Part shown: piece after piece, positions 34,041 through 41,726 of the stretch
Layout: every line of letters begins with the position of its first letter
Position numbering within the stretch: position 1 is the stretch's first letter
IMG/VR virus record: IMGVR_UViG_3300017783_000027
Location: 1-54,818 of that record
Source of the DNA: a virus
Reading direction: 5' to 3' (one strand)
DNA: 54,818 bases
Program-made: the position numbers and the translations under genes
The notes under the pieces: model-generated
Databases searched by the model: none
Seen by the model: only the letters and a program-made list of their open reading frames with translations
Told to the model about the DNA's origin: nothing

Positions 34041-34917
34041 ACCACCAACCAGACCAACCATCTTCTAATAAGTGTTGCATTTGACCAAATGTACATAGAC
34101 CAAAACCTTTCATAGGTTCTTTGTCATACTCATGTTCTTTGATTGAATAACAAACTTTATCAAAAGTCTTATATTCTATTTCGTGATAATAAAACTCATC
34201 AATACTTGTAGGATATTTCTTTAGATAATACTCTTTGTTATCTACAAACTTTTTATAGATATGAGATATATCGCCAGTCCAAGAAACCATAGAAGAGTTT
34301 AGAGGTGTATGGTGTTCTTCTCGCCACCAGTCATACATTAAAGTAAAATCTTTTCTAACTAAATTAGGCAACTTATCATAAATTACCATATCTAAATCTA
34401 GGTATAGATTTGTACCATCTTTATAGTCATTAAAGATTTCTAATTTGTTGTACATATTACCAAAGGTATCTTTTTCAAATACAACAAAGTTATTATACTT
34501 TATACCTGAATAATTGTCAAGCATGAATTTAAGATTATTTACATGCCAACTATTATATTTTTCTCCCCATTTAGCAACAATAACTCTATCAAAGTCCACT
34601 TGTTCGGTTGATAGACTAGTTTTAGTGGGGTGTTTATCTAAAGATGTTGTAGAACAAAAATGTTTACAATAGTTTGGTGCTAGTTCAGGTTTATTTACTA
34701 ACATATCAAACCAATCTTTGTAAAGAGGACTATCTATTATATCATCTATTGAATCAAAGTTGTCAATATGCATATCTTTTTGATAGAATTGTTTTAACGT
34801 TGCGTCTTTTCTTCCACCAGGACTATCAATCCAACAACAAGGTACAACAAAACCGGTTGATGTAAAGGCCATTTGTCTATCAAACTGTACACATTTTGGT
34901 CTGAATTTTTTAGTCAT
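34021..34917 (-). CDS. SPASM domain fused to GT-A glycosyltransferase-like domain
   Basis: A 298-residue protein. Residues 1-90 look like a SPASM iron-sulfur domain: KC at 9, TGFVVPCCW with Cys27-Cys28, then YCKHFC with Cys84 and Cys88. Residues from about 107 on (FDRVIVAKWG, NLYLDLDMVIYD) look like a GT-A fold, with DLD at 174-176 as metal/nucleotide-sugar site. SPASM domains normally follow a radical SAM core in one chain. Here the core is the separate upstream gene, overlapping by 8 nt. It is the last gene of the leftward cassette. Substrate unknown. Confidence 0.7.
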   Translation of the reverse strand: MTKKFRPKCVQFDRQMAFTSTGFVVPCCWIDSPGGRKDATLKQFYQKDMHIDNFDSIDDIIDSPLYKDWFDMLVNKPELAPNYCKHFCSTTSLDKHPTKTSLSTEQVDFDRVIVAKWGEKYNSWHVNNLKFMLDNYSGIKYNNFVVFEKDTFGNMYNKLEIFNDYKDGTNLYLDLDMVIYDKLPNLVRKDFTLMYDWWREEHHTPLNSSMVSWTGDISHIYKKFVDNKEYYLKKYPTSIDEFYYHEIEYKTFDKVCYSIKEHEYDKEPMKGFGLCTFGQMQHLLEDGWSGWWSKYLNS

Positions 34918-35545
34918 TATGTGTCCTTATACTAGGTCTGCTCATCACAAACTTTTTGTTTGTTGGTAGTAGAGGGTCATCATCTGTAAACCTAGAAGTA
35001 ACTAATAAATCAAATTTAATGTCATGTTTTCTAGCGATTGATTTTGCCTCTTCTATATCATTCTCATTATAATTAAATACAATATATTGCCATACACAAT
35101 TAAGACCTTTACTTTTTGCAAGTAACATCATACGAAATAATTTCTCGCCATCCTGGTTTTTACGATACTTGTGGCTGTCTTTTGGTAAACCATCTATCCC
35201 AAAAACCCACCTTGCTTTTGTGTTTGCGTCAAAGGCTTCGTTCCACCATTTCTCTAATCTATGAGAGGCAGCTACATGTATAGATACCTTGTGACCTTTT
35301 TCTTCCAGATACCTTAACATTTTAATAAAGTCATGGTTCATTGACGGGTCAGAAACTTGACCACAGAAATTAATATAACCAAAGTAATCAGCAATCTTTT
35401 TAAACTGTTCAAATGTTACATCTTCACCAGGCACTTTAAGTCCTTTTTTTAGTATTTTAGTTCTACTACACATAGGACATTGTAGTGTACACCTAGCAGA
35501 TAGGTCAACGTTAACACCTCTTTGAGCATGTGGTATCATTTCCAA
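34910..35545 (-). CDS. Radical SAM enzyme core (stand-alone)
   Basis: A 211-residue protein with the radical SAM motif CTLQCPMC: Cys19, Cys23 and Cys26 (Cx3Cx2C), which hold the 4Fe-4S cluster. VSDPSMNHDF, VSIHVAASH and ARWVFGIDG match later barrel strands. It ends without a C-terminal auxiliary domain, and the following gene supplies a SPASM-like one. The canonical spacing argues against QueE-type cysteine spacing. A partner for sugar or peptide modification is likely. It overlaps the next gene by 8 nt and starts within the previous one. Confidence 0.85.
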   Translation of the reverse strand: MEMIPHAQRGVNVDLSARCTLQCPMCSRTKILKKGLKVPGEDVTFEQFKKIADYFGYINFCGQVSDPSMNHDFIKMLRYLEEKGHKVSIHVAASHRLEKWWNEAFDANTKARWVFGIDGLPKDSHKYRKNQDGEKLFRMMLLAKSKGLNCVWQYIVFNYNENDIEEAKSIARKHDIKFDLLVTSRFTDDDPLLPTNKKFVMSRPSIRTHND

Positions 35546-36324
35546 TTATCCTTAATAAACTTGTCGTTACCTGTTATAGTTTTACCTACACCAGCAAAGT
35601 GTACGACTTTAATATTTTCGTGTACATCATCCATTATCATATAATCTGTATCAAATCTTTCCATATATATTTGATTCAATTGTAAGTTCTTTTTGTAACT
35701 ATCTGTCCATGTTCCCAACCATTCAGGTGGAAGTTTAGTTAATGTAGCATTATGTTCTTGTATTTTCCATTTGACATAGTTTTGTTCTCCATATAGTGGT
35801 ACATGAACATCACCTTTATTATAAAAATTCATTTGCCAGAATTCAGGATTTTTGATAAAATCGTCCCACACAAACTTTAAACTGCCTGATTTAAACTTAT
35901 AAAACCCACCATTAATACCTAGTTTGTTTTCCCACCACACACCGTATGTTAATAATTCTTTTTCTTTTACAGGCCAATTCAATAGTTCATCTATATTACC
36001 TGTAATAATTTGGTCAATATCCATAACAATAATATCATCACCAGGTTTTTGATTGGCAAAGTTAGGTGCAAAGAATTTTAGTTTATGCCAATGTTTTTTA
36101 ATATCTGCTAAATGATTATAAGGTAATACTGTTGCAATATCTCCAAACTGTGTTATATGATGTTGACTGGACCTTGTATCTATCAATCTACTGCCGTATT
36201 GAGTATCAGATATAACAACAAACTCAAAATCAACAGTTGAGTTTCTTTTGATACTATTGTATAGTTTTGTCACATAGTCAGGAGAATATCGGTCACCAAA
36301 ATAAACACAACAAATCTTAAGCAT
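35536..36324 (-). CDS. GT-A glycosyltransferase-like protein
   Basis: The start at 36324 follows GGAGAAAAT and gives 262 residues. VYFGDRYSPDYVTKLYNSI starts the fold; WHKLKFFAPNF and IIVMDIDQIITGNIDELL carry the DxD motif (102-104). The end (VVHFAGVGK) is also typical of GT8-type enzymes. It likely moves a sugar from a nucleotide donor. Closely resembles the C-terminal part of the SPASM fusion, so a duplication is possible. Confidence 0.75.
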   Translation of the reverse strand: MLKICCVYFGDRYSPDYVTKLYNSIKRNSTVDFEFVVISDTQYGSRLIDTRSSQHHITQFGDIATVLPYNHLADIKKHWHKLKFFAPNFANQKPGDDIIVMDIDQIITGNIDELLNWPVKEKELLTYGVWWENKLGINGGFYKFKSGSLKFVWDDFIKNPEFWQMNFYNKGDVHVPLYGEQNYVKWKIQEHNATLTKLPPEWLGTWTDSYKKNLQLNQIYMERFDTDYMIMDDVHENIKVVHFAGVGKTITGNDKFIKDNWK

Positions 36325-37135
36325 ATTTTCTCCAGACTGTATCAAAATCTTTATTAATTGTATGTACTAAATGTATATTATCTGGTATAAAACCTTGTTT
36401 ATCAAAATGATAATGCCAATCTTCAGGTAAAAATTGTATTGGTATTTTATGTTGTTTCAATTTAACAGCAAACAATGTTTCATTATCATAACCAAAGAAG
36501 TTTCTAATTCTCTCTGGAAATATATCACTATCATTTTTAACTTCTGTCATTAGTTCTAGGTCTTTCTTAAAACCATAAAAGTATCTAAGTCTAATTAACC
36601 ATTCTGTATTAATACCAATAATGCCTGTATTGATTACATCATTCTCTGGACTAAATCCTTTTTCAATCAACATGGCCTGAGCATTGTAATACTTTGATGT
36701 AGGACTTCTAATTGATTGTGATGTATCTGTTATTTGGTCAATTTTTTTAACTAGGTCATTATTATGTTTGATTGCAATACCTTTTTTTAAATCAAATATA
36801 TTAAAGAAACTAATTGATTTCATAGGTACAACATCAAAATCTAAATATAATATCTCATCATATTCTTTATTAAGTTCATATAATAAATGTAACTTATAGA
36901 AATTTACAATATTATAATCTGTAATTTCTGGTGGCATTGTCTTTGCAAACTGTTTATACTTTTCATCATACTCAAATAAGATAAATTCTACACCAATATC
37001 CTTGGCATACTTTTTCTTACATTCTATAAGACGTGTATAGTGTTCTTTAAATTGTGACTTTGTTTCAGAGTCAACAGGTTGGTCTAACTTGTCTGTAGGT
37101 ATATCAATATATAAACTATATATTACACGTTTCAT
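36317..37135 (-). CDS. GT-A glycosyltransferase-like protein
   Basis: The start at 37135 has AGGAAAG upstream and overlaps the methyltransferase stop (ATGA). The result is 272 residues. NFYKLHLLYELNKEYDEILY precedes LDFDVVP, with DFD at 99-101, and NTGIIGINTEW and HLVHTINK follow. It is a GT-A fold with DxD. Different in sequence from the next gene, so it may add a different sugar or linkage. Confidence 0.72.
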   Translation of the reverse strand: MKRVIYSLYIDIPTDKLDQPVDSETKSQFKEHYTRLIECKKKYAKDIGVEFILFEYDEKYKQFAKTMPPEITDYNIVNFYKLHLLYELNKEYDEILYLDFDVVPMKSISFFNIFDLKKGIAIKHNNDLVKKIDQITDTSQSIRSPTSKYYNAQAMLIEKGFSPENDVINTGIIGINTEWLIRLRYFYGFKKDLELMTEVKNDSDIFPERIRNFFGYDNETLFAVKLKQHKIPIQFLPEDWHYHFDKQGFIPDNIHLVHTINKDFDTVWRKYA

Positions 37136-37746
37136 TTTATCTTTCCTACTAAAGTATATCTGTGACCGCCTCTGTCTTTGTCTTCTAATACATCCTGTTT
37201 TAATATTTCCCATGTGTCTGGTATTTGTTCCTTAAATTGTGTTAAAGATGTAACGCAATTGGTGTGGTCATTTATATTATCGTTTGTGTGAGTTTGAAAT
37301 GCAAAATAAGTATCTTTACTCATTCTATCCCAATAAGGGTATTCTTTCATTGGTGGCATATGTTCACATGATGTATTGATAATAAGATTAGATAGTATCA
37401 TCTTTTCAGTAGGCATTTTAAATACATCTTTGTTTACAAATTCTACGTTGTCAATACCATCAAACAATCTTCTTCCCATTCTAGTAGCTCTATCGTCAAA
37501 GTCAATACCTTGTACGTACTTAACCTTTTGAGATAATACATAACCAACTATAGACATAAACCAACAACCCATAACTGTGACTGTAGAATATTTTTCAATA
37601 TATTCATCAACCATTTCTAATAGTTTACTTTTAGATTCAAACTGTATTGGACTTAAAGAATCTAATAACCTTTTTGATTGATTTAGGCCATCATTCTTAA
37701 TTTCTCTTAATACTCTTTGGAAATATTTTTCATCAAACATTATCAT
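37132..37746 (-). CDS. Class I SAM-dependent methyltransferase-like protein
   Basis: A 204-residue protein. VTVMGCWFMSIVGYVLS gives the glycine-containing SAM loop, YVQGIDFDDRA the acidic strand end, VEFVNKDVFKM the adenine-binding loop, and NLIINTSCEHM the later strand. This is the Rossmann methyltransferase order. The loop is less Gly-rich than in many members, so activity should be tested. Start and stop overlap its neighbours by 4 nt. It may O- or N-methylate the sugar. Confidence 0.65.
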   Translation of the reverse strand: MIMFDEKYFQRVLREIKNDGLNQSKRLLDSLSPIQFESKSKLLEMVDEYIEKYSTVTVMGCWFMSIVGYVLSQKVKYVQGIDFDDRATRMGRRLFDGIDNVEFVNKDVFKMPTEKMILSNLIINTSCEHMPPMKEYPYWDRMSKDTYFAFQTHTNDNINDHTNCVTSLTQFKEQIPDTWEILKQDVLEDKDRGGHRYTLVGKIK

Positions 37747-39260
37747 TTTCTAAGCACCTTACCATTTATTACTAATATATCTAGGTCTGTTTTTTTGAAC
37801 GTTTTAAATGCCTGTTGTGGTGTTTCAACAATAGGTTCTCTACAATTAAAACTAGTGTTCAATAACATTGGTATACCTGTCACTTTATAAAACTCATTGA
37901 TTAAGTCATAGAAATCAGGATTGAATTTTTTATTGACTGTTTGTATTCTTGCAGTATTATCCAAGTGTGTAACACCAGGAACCTTATCAGTTTTTACTTT
38001 ACAAATCCTAGACATATATGGACTAGGTTGATTTGTGTCAAAGTATTCTTTATAATGTTCTTCTAATACAGCAGGTGCAAATGGTCTAAAATCTTCTCTC
38101 TTTTTAATTGTATGATTGATTACATCTTTGATATTAGGATTACGTGGGTCTGCTAAAATACTTCTATTACCTAAGGCACGATTACCACTTTCTGACTTAC
38201 CATTGTACCAACCAACAATCTTGCCATCAGCAATAGATTGTGCTATATCTGTTAGGTCAACATTCTCATCTGATAGTTTATACGGCCACTCTTTACCAGC
38301 AAATACATTTGTTTTGTGTCGGTTACCATTAATTGTATAGTCAGCGTGTTGATATGTACCCAGCGCCTGTCCTTCATCACCTATCGCAGGAGGAACGTAC
38401 ACATTTTGGTATTGTTTAGTAAACTCTTCATTCATATAACCATTATATGCAACACCACCAGATAGACATATGTTCTCACAAGTCTTTAGTGGATATACAT
38501 GTTCTTTAATTTTGTCAAGTGTAAATTTCTGTAGTGTAAACGCCAAGTCTTCTTTACCATACTTCTCAATATTCAATTCTTTATGCATATGATTTGACTT
38601 CTCACGTCTCTTATCATCTGCTATCATTTCAAATGCATTGTAATAATATTCGCTATATTTACCATATGCAACTAAACCCATAAGTTTACTTGCACCTAAC
38701 GGACCGAAACCTGTTAGTTTAGACATTTGATTCCATATCCAACCAAGTGGTAACTCTTTAGATAAGTCTGTTATATTCTCATCTTTATCTACAAAGATAC
38801 ATCTATACTTAGCACCAATTCCGTCAATGGCAAGTATATCTGACTTGTCAAAACCAGAGTTTATGAAAGCATAAGTGGCATGAGATTGGTGGTGGTCAAT
38901 ATAGTATATCTCATCTTTATAGTATCTGTCAAACAACTTTTTAGGTTCATAGTCAAGTATCTCTTTATGAGCTACAAGCATACCTTTAAACAACGAATCT
39001 TTAAGGTGTCTGATACCACCATTAGTGTAGGAAAACGCCAAAATTTTATTCGGAAATTTCTCAAAATATTCTTCAACAAAATTAAAGTTTAATCTGTAAT
39101 CATCAACGTTTAATTTATCGCCCTCATTATGATGAGCATATGCGTCAACATGATAAGGTATGTTGTGTTTAAATCTAGTATATCTTTCCATTTGTTTATG
39201 AAAGACACCATCATATGTATTTTGGTCATGTAGATTTAGTGCAACGCTATATATTTTCAT
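37743..39260 (-). CDS. O-carbamoyltransferase, NodU/CmcH/TobZ family
   Basis: A 505-residue protein with the family hallmarks: YIDHHQSHATYAF in the N-terminal kinase-like domain, GGVAYNGYMN, GDEGQALG, then the second domain with SGNRALGNRSILADPRN, KKREDFRPFAPAVL and LNTSFN. These enzymes use carbamoyl phosphate and ATP to carbamoylate a hydroxyl group of a sugar or antibiotic. The protein is somewhat shorter than TobZ but complete. In this cassette it probably decorates the glycan. It shares 14 nt with the SGNH hydrolase gene. Confidence 0.88.
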   Translation of the reverse strand: MKIYSVALNLHDQNTYDGVFHKQMERYTRFKHNIPYHVDAYAHHNEGDKLNVDDYRLNFNFVEEYFEKFPNKILAFSYTNGGIRHLKDSLFKGMLVAHKEILDYEPKKLFDRYYKDEIYYIDHHQSHATYAFINSGFDKSDILAIDGIGAKYRCIFVDKDENITDLSKELPLGWIWNQMSKLTGFGPLGASKLMGLVAYGKYSEYYYNAFEMIADDKRREKSNHMHKELNIEKYGKEDLAFTLQKFTLDKIKEHVYPLKTCENICLSGGVAYNGYMNEEFTKQYQNVYVPPAIGDEGQALGTYQHADYTINGNRHKTNVFAGKEWPYKLSDENVDLTDIAQSIADGKIVGWYNGKSESGNRALGNRSILADPRNPNIKDVINHTIKKREDFRPFAPAVLEEHYKEYFDTNQPSPYMSRICKVKTDKVPGVTHLDNTARIQTVNKKFNPDFYDLINEFYKVTGIPMLLNTSFNCREPIVETPQQAFKTFKKTDLDILVINGKVLRK

Positions 39261-39879
39261 GTAATATTCCTGCTATTTTTTCTTGCCCTTTTTTGTTAGG
39301 GTGCCTATCTATTTCAGATATAAAATCACTTTGTTGTATTAAGTCACTCATAGTCCAACCACCTATTTGTGGTTCGCCAGAATAACCCATAAAATTAAGT
39401 TTGTCTTGGTAATGATTACTCAATGACGATTTTATACCATCTAATTTGTTTACACCTGGATTGTTAAAAGGGTGTAACATATGAAACTGTTTTAGTGGCA
39501 AATTATGATATGCACACACAGTCTGTAAACTGTAAAAATATCTTAAATTTCTTTTAATAAAATAATCAACATCACCTCTATTATCATGCATTATATTTTT
39601 TCTTCGGCCATCTTGCTCAAAGTCACTTCTACAACCTTTTGACCAACCAGCAATAACTAAAGCAATATCATTTACATCTAACTCTACAATCTTATCTAAT
39701 AATGAAGTATAAATGTATTGATTACCTGAGCCAGACCATGCTACGTTAACTAAATTAAGTTCTAGTTTTTCAGCAAGTATTTCAGGCCATTTTTTCCATG
39801 ATGTATCCATTTCTGGATGATGTACAGATTCAAAATTAGGGTCTGTCCAAGAACATCCACTAACTAGTAACGTTTTCAC
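39247..39879 (-). CDS. SGNH/GDSL-type hydrolase
   Basis: A 210-residue protein. VSGCSWTD carries the nucleophile Ser10, AWSGSGNQY is the Gly/Asn block, and DRHPNKKG carries Asp191 and His193. This fits esterases and acetyl hydrolases of the SGNH class. No signal peptide is seen, so it acts in the cytoplasm. In this setting it could add or remove an O-acyl group from a sugar. It overlaps both neighbours. Confidence 0.72.
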   Translation of the reverse strand: MKTLLVSGCSWTDPNFESVHHPEMDTSWKKWPEILAEKLELNLVNVAWSGSGNQYIYTSLLDKIVELDVNDIALVIAGWSKGCRSDFEQDGRRKNIMHDNRGDVDYFIKRNLRYFYSLQTVCAYHNLPLKQFHMLHPFNNPGVNKLDGIKSSLSNHYQDKLNFMGYSGEPQIGGWTMSDLIQQSDFISEIDRHPNKKGQEKIAGILHENI

Positions 39880-40876
39880 TGGCTGCCTCCTCTATTGCTT
39901 TTACTAATACGTCATTATTCTCTTTATTCTCTGGTGATGTTAGACAGTAACTTTCTCTTTTTAGATAAGCACTACCACCATCTACTATACTATCGTCTCT
40001 GAGAAATATCATTTTCTTTTTGAAGTATTTGCATTCCATCATTAGTCTTGGTGCTGGGTCAAATCCTTCTTTAACGTAAACATACGTATCAAAAGAACCT
40101 AGTATATTTTTAACTGGTACTGTCACGTTGTTTAAATCTGGATTGTGATAGTTGTTATTTCTAACTAACTTATCACTTAACGTTAAGATTGCATGTGATT
40201 TAAAGTTCTTAATTGTGGAGACAGGTTTGTATTCAAATCCTTGGCCTTCATAAAAAGGTAATTCGGTAACTTTTCTTTCGCCGAACATAATGTGGTCTGG
40301 ATTTTCTAGGTGTATATACTTTTCAATTGACGCATAGTATTTTTCATTTACACCATTGAATAGATAATCATATTGTATCTCATCTTTCCATGGTTTGTAC
40401 ATAGAGAAGTTTATTACTTTTTTAAAGTGTTCTCCTTCGCCCTCTGGATAAACATCATAATCACATAAATCCCATATCTTTTTAGGTGACCAATATGCTA
40501 CTGCTCTAGGATAATCAACAGGATGATTTTCTGAATATACGGCAACAATTTTATTAGAGAATAATAAATGTAACGATAGTAACTGATTACGTTTATATTC
40601 TTTTCTAACTTTATGTGGTAGAGTTAACATACTTCTACCCATAATCATTGTTATCTCATCATTTTTAGGTAGATAGTTATTTACGATAACGTTATTTGCA
40701 TGACCATATTTTCGTATCAGTGCATTTCTATATTCAGAAACAATACCTCTAGGATGTGGTACACAAACAACTTGAGCGTCAATACCAATTGACCTTAAAT
40801 AAGTACAATGTTCATAACTATAATACAATAGTCCATCACAAGGTTTACTAGTACATACTATATTAACTTTTACCAT
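39860..40876 (-). CDS. Glycosyltransferase-like protein (GT-B-type, tentative)
   Basis: A 338-residue protein. The N-terminal half (VNIVCTSKPCDGLLYYSYEH, then LRSIGIDAQVVCVPHPRG) and the C-terminal TYVYVKEGFDPAPRLMMECK and FKKKMIFLRDDSIV resemble the two Rossmann halves of GT-B enzymes, the second being the sugar-nucleotide site. No clear catalytic motif is identified. It lies within the glycan cassette, which supports the call, but it could be another sugar-binding protein. Confidence 0.5.
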   Translation of the reverse strand: MVKVNIVCTSKPCDGLLYYSYEHCTYLRSIGIDAQVVCVPHPRGIVSEYRNALIRKYGHANNVIVNNYLPKNDEITMIMGRSMLTLPHKVRKEYKRNQLLSLHLLFSNKIVAVYSENHPVDYPRAVAYWSPKKIWDLCDYDVYPEGEGEHFKKVINFSMYKPWKDEIQYDYLFNGVNEKYYASIEKYIHLENPDHIMFGERKVTELPFYEGQGFEYKPVSTIKNFKSHAILTLSDKLVRNNNYHNPDLNNVTVPVKNILGSFDTYVYVKEGFDPAPRLMMECKYFKKKMIFLRDDSIVDGGSAYLKRESYCLTSPENKENNDVLVKAIEEAASENVTS

Positions 40877-41679
40877 ACTAAATCAAATGCCCATTTTCTC
40901 TCATAACACCAAAAACATTTATGACATTCTCTGGTGTAGTTATCTGTATCTTTTGCTGTACCTGTACAAGAACGTGTTATTTCAAATAAATCCATAATGT
41001 TATTTTGTTTGTAAATATCTGCTACAAACTTTTTATCTACATTGAGAAATGGTTTGTAACGGTTGTATTTTAATCTAACTCTATTTGTATAATGATTACG
41101 TCTATCTTCTCCTTTATGACCAAAAGTTTCTAGTGCCTCTGGTGGTGGATTACCAGTAAGACCATCTAACATCATAGGTTTATGAAACTTCTTAACCATA
41201 TGTTCACATATTTCATGTATTAAGATTATCTTAGTCATTTGCTTAATACTTAAATTTTTATATTCATCTTTATCTTTTGATAATTTAGGGTCATCTGATA
41301 CACCATCAATAGCCTTTTGTGCTTCAGGCCAATGTTTTTCGTCTCTATCATTGAAATCAAAAGTTTCAATGTCATGTAGATTTGCATGTGGAAATTTATT
41401 TTGAATATACTTAACTATCTTATCAGCTGCGATAGCGTCTTTAAGAGCATTGTTACCAATATCTCTTGCAGTAAAAGGATAGTAATGTAAATTTGGATAA
41501 TGTTTACAAGAAAGATATAATGCAGAGGCAGAATCAGCACCACCTGAAAGTGATACAATTATGTTTTCTGGAAGGCCTTCTGAATTAAGAACGAGGCCTT
41601 TTTTAGATATTGGCGAGGCGTTCATCATCTGTTCCATGTCATAGAATGGTATAGTAATATTATTATATGTTACGTTCAT
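40870..41679 (-). CDS. PP-loop ATP pyrophosphatase, QueC-like zinc site
   Basis: The start at 41679 follows GAGAAG and gives 269 residues, first in the leftward cassette. SLSGGADSASAL holds the PP-loop SGGxDS (45-50), which activates a carbonyl or carboxylate with ATP. The C-terminus has Cys238 and the run CHKCFWCYER with Cys252, Cys255 and Cys258, followed by a conserved Arg, like QueC (7-cyano-7-deazaguanine synthase). The Cys spacing is wider than in QueC. Sugar amidotransferases such as PseA/WbpG also have this loop, and no other preQ0 gene is seen here. A sugar role is as likely as DNA modification. Confidence 0.7.
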   Translation of the reverse strand: MNVTYNNITIPFYDMEQMMNASPISKKGLVLNSEGLPENIIVSLSGGADSASALYLSCKHYPNLHYYPFTARDIGNNALKDAIAADKIVKYIQNKFPHANLHDIETFDFNDRDEKHWPEAQKAIDGVSDDPKLSKDKDEYKNLSIKQMTKIILIHEICEHMVKKFHKPMMLDGLTGNPPPEALETFGHKGEDRRNHYTNRVRLKYNRYKPFLNVDKKFVADIYKQNNIMDLFEITRSCTGTAKDTDNYTRECHKCFWCYERKWAFDLVW

Positions 41680-41702
41680 TTCACTTCTCAATTATGTACT
41701 AC

Positions 41703-41710
41703 TATTTATA
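41703..41710 (-). promoter_or_regulatory. T4-type late promoter TATAAATA (minus strand)
   Basis: Plus-strand TATTTATA, i.e. TATAAATA on the minus strand, ending 23 nt before the PP-loop gene start at 41679. It is the likely single promoter of the nine-gene leftward cassette. Confidence 0.72.
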
Positions 41711-41713
41711 CGT

Positions 41714-41721
41714 CATAAATA
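41714..41721 (+). promoter_or_regulatory. Late-promoter-like CATAAATA, 5 nt before ATG
   Basis: One-mismatch octamer ending 5 nt before the ATG at 41727, the same spacing as at 8669 and 15174. No Shine-Dalgarno is present. It lies back to back with the minus-strand promoter. Confidence 0.5.
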
Positions 41722-41726
41722 TACGT

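Noticed and set aside
34910-35545. Radical SAM protein as QueE paired with the QueC-like gene
   Set aside because: Its cysteines are spaced Cx3Cx2C with no long insert, and no other 7-deazaguanine gene is seen in the window.
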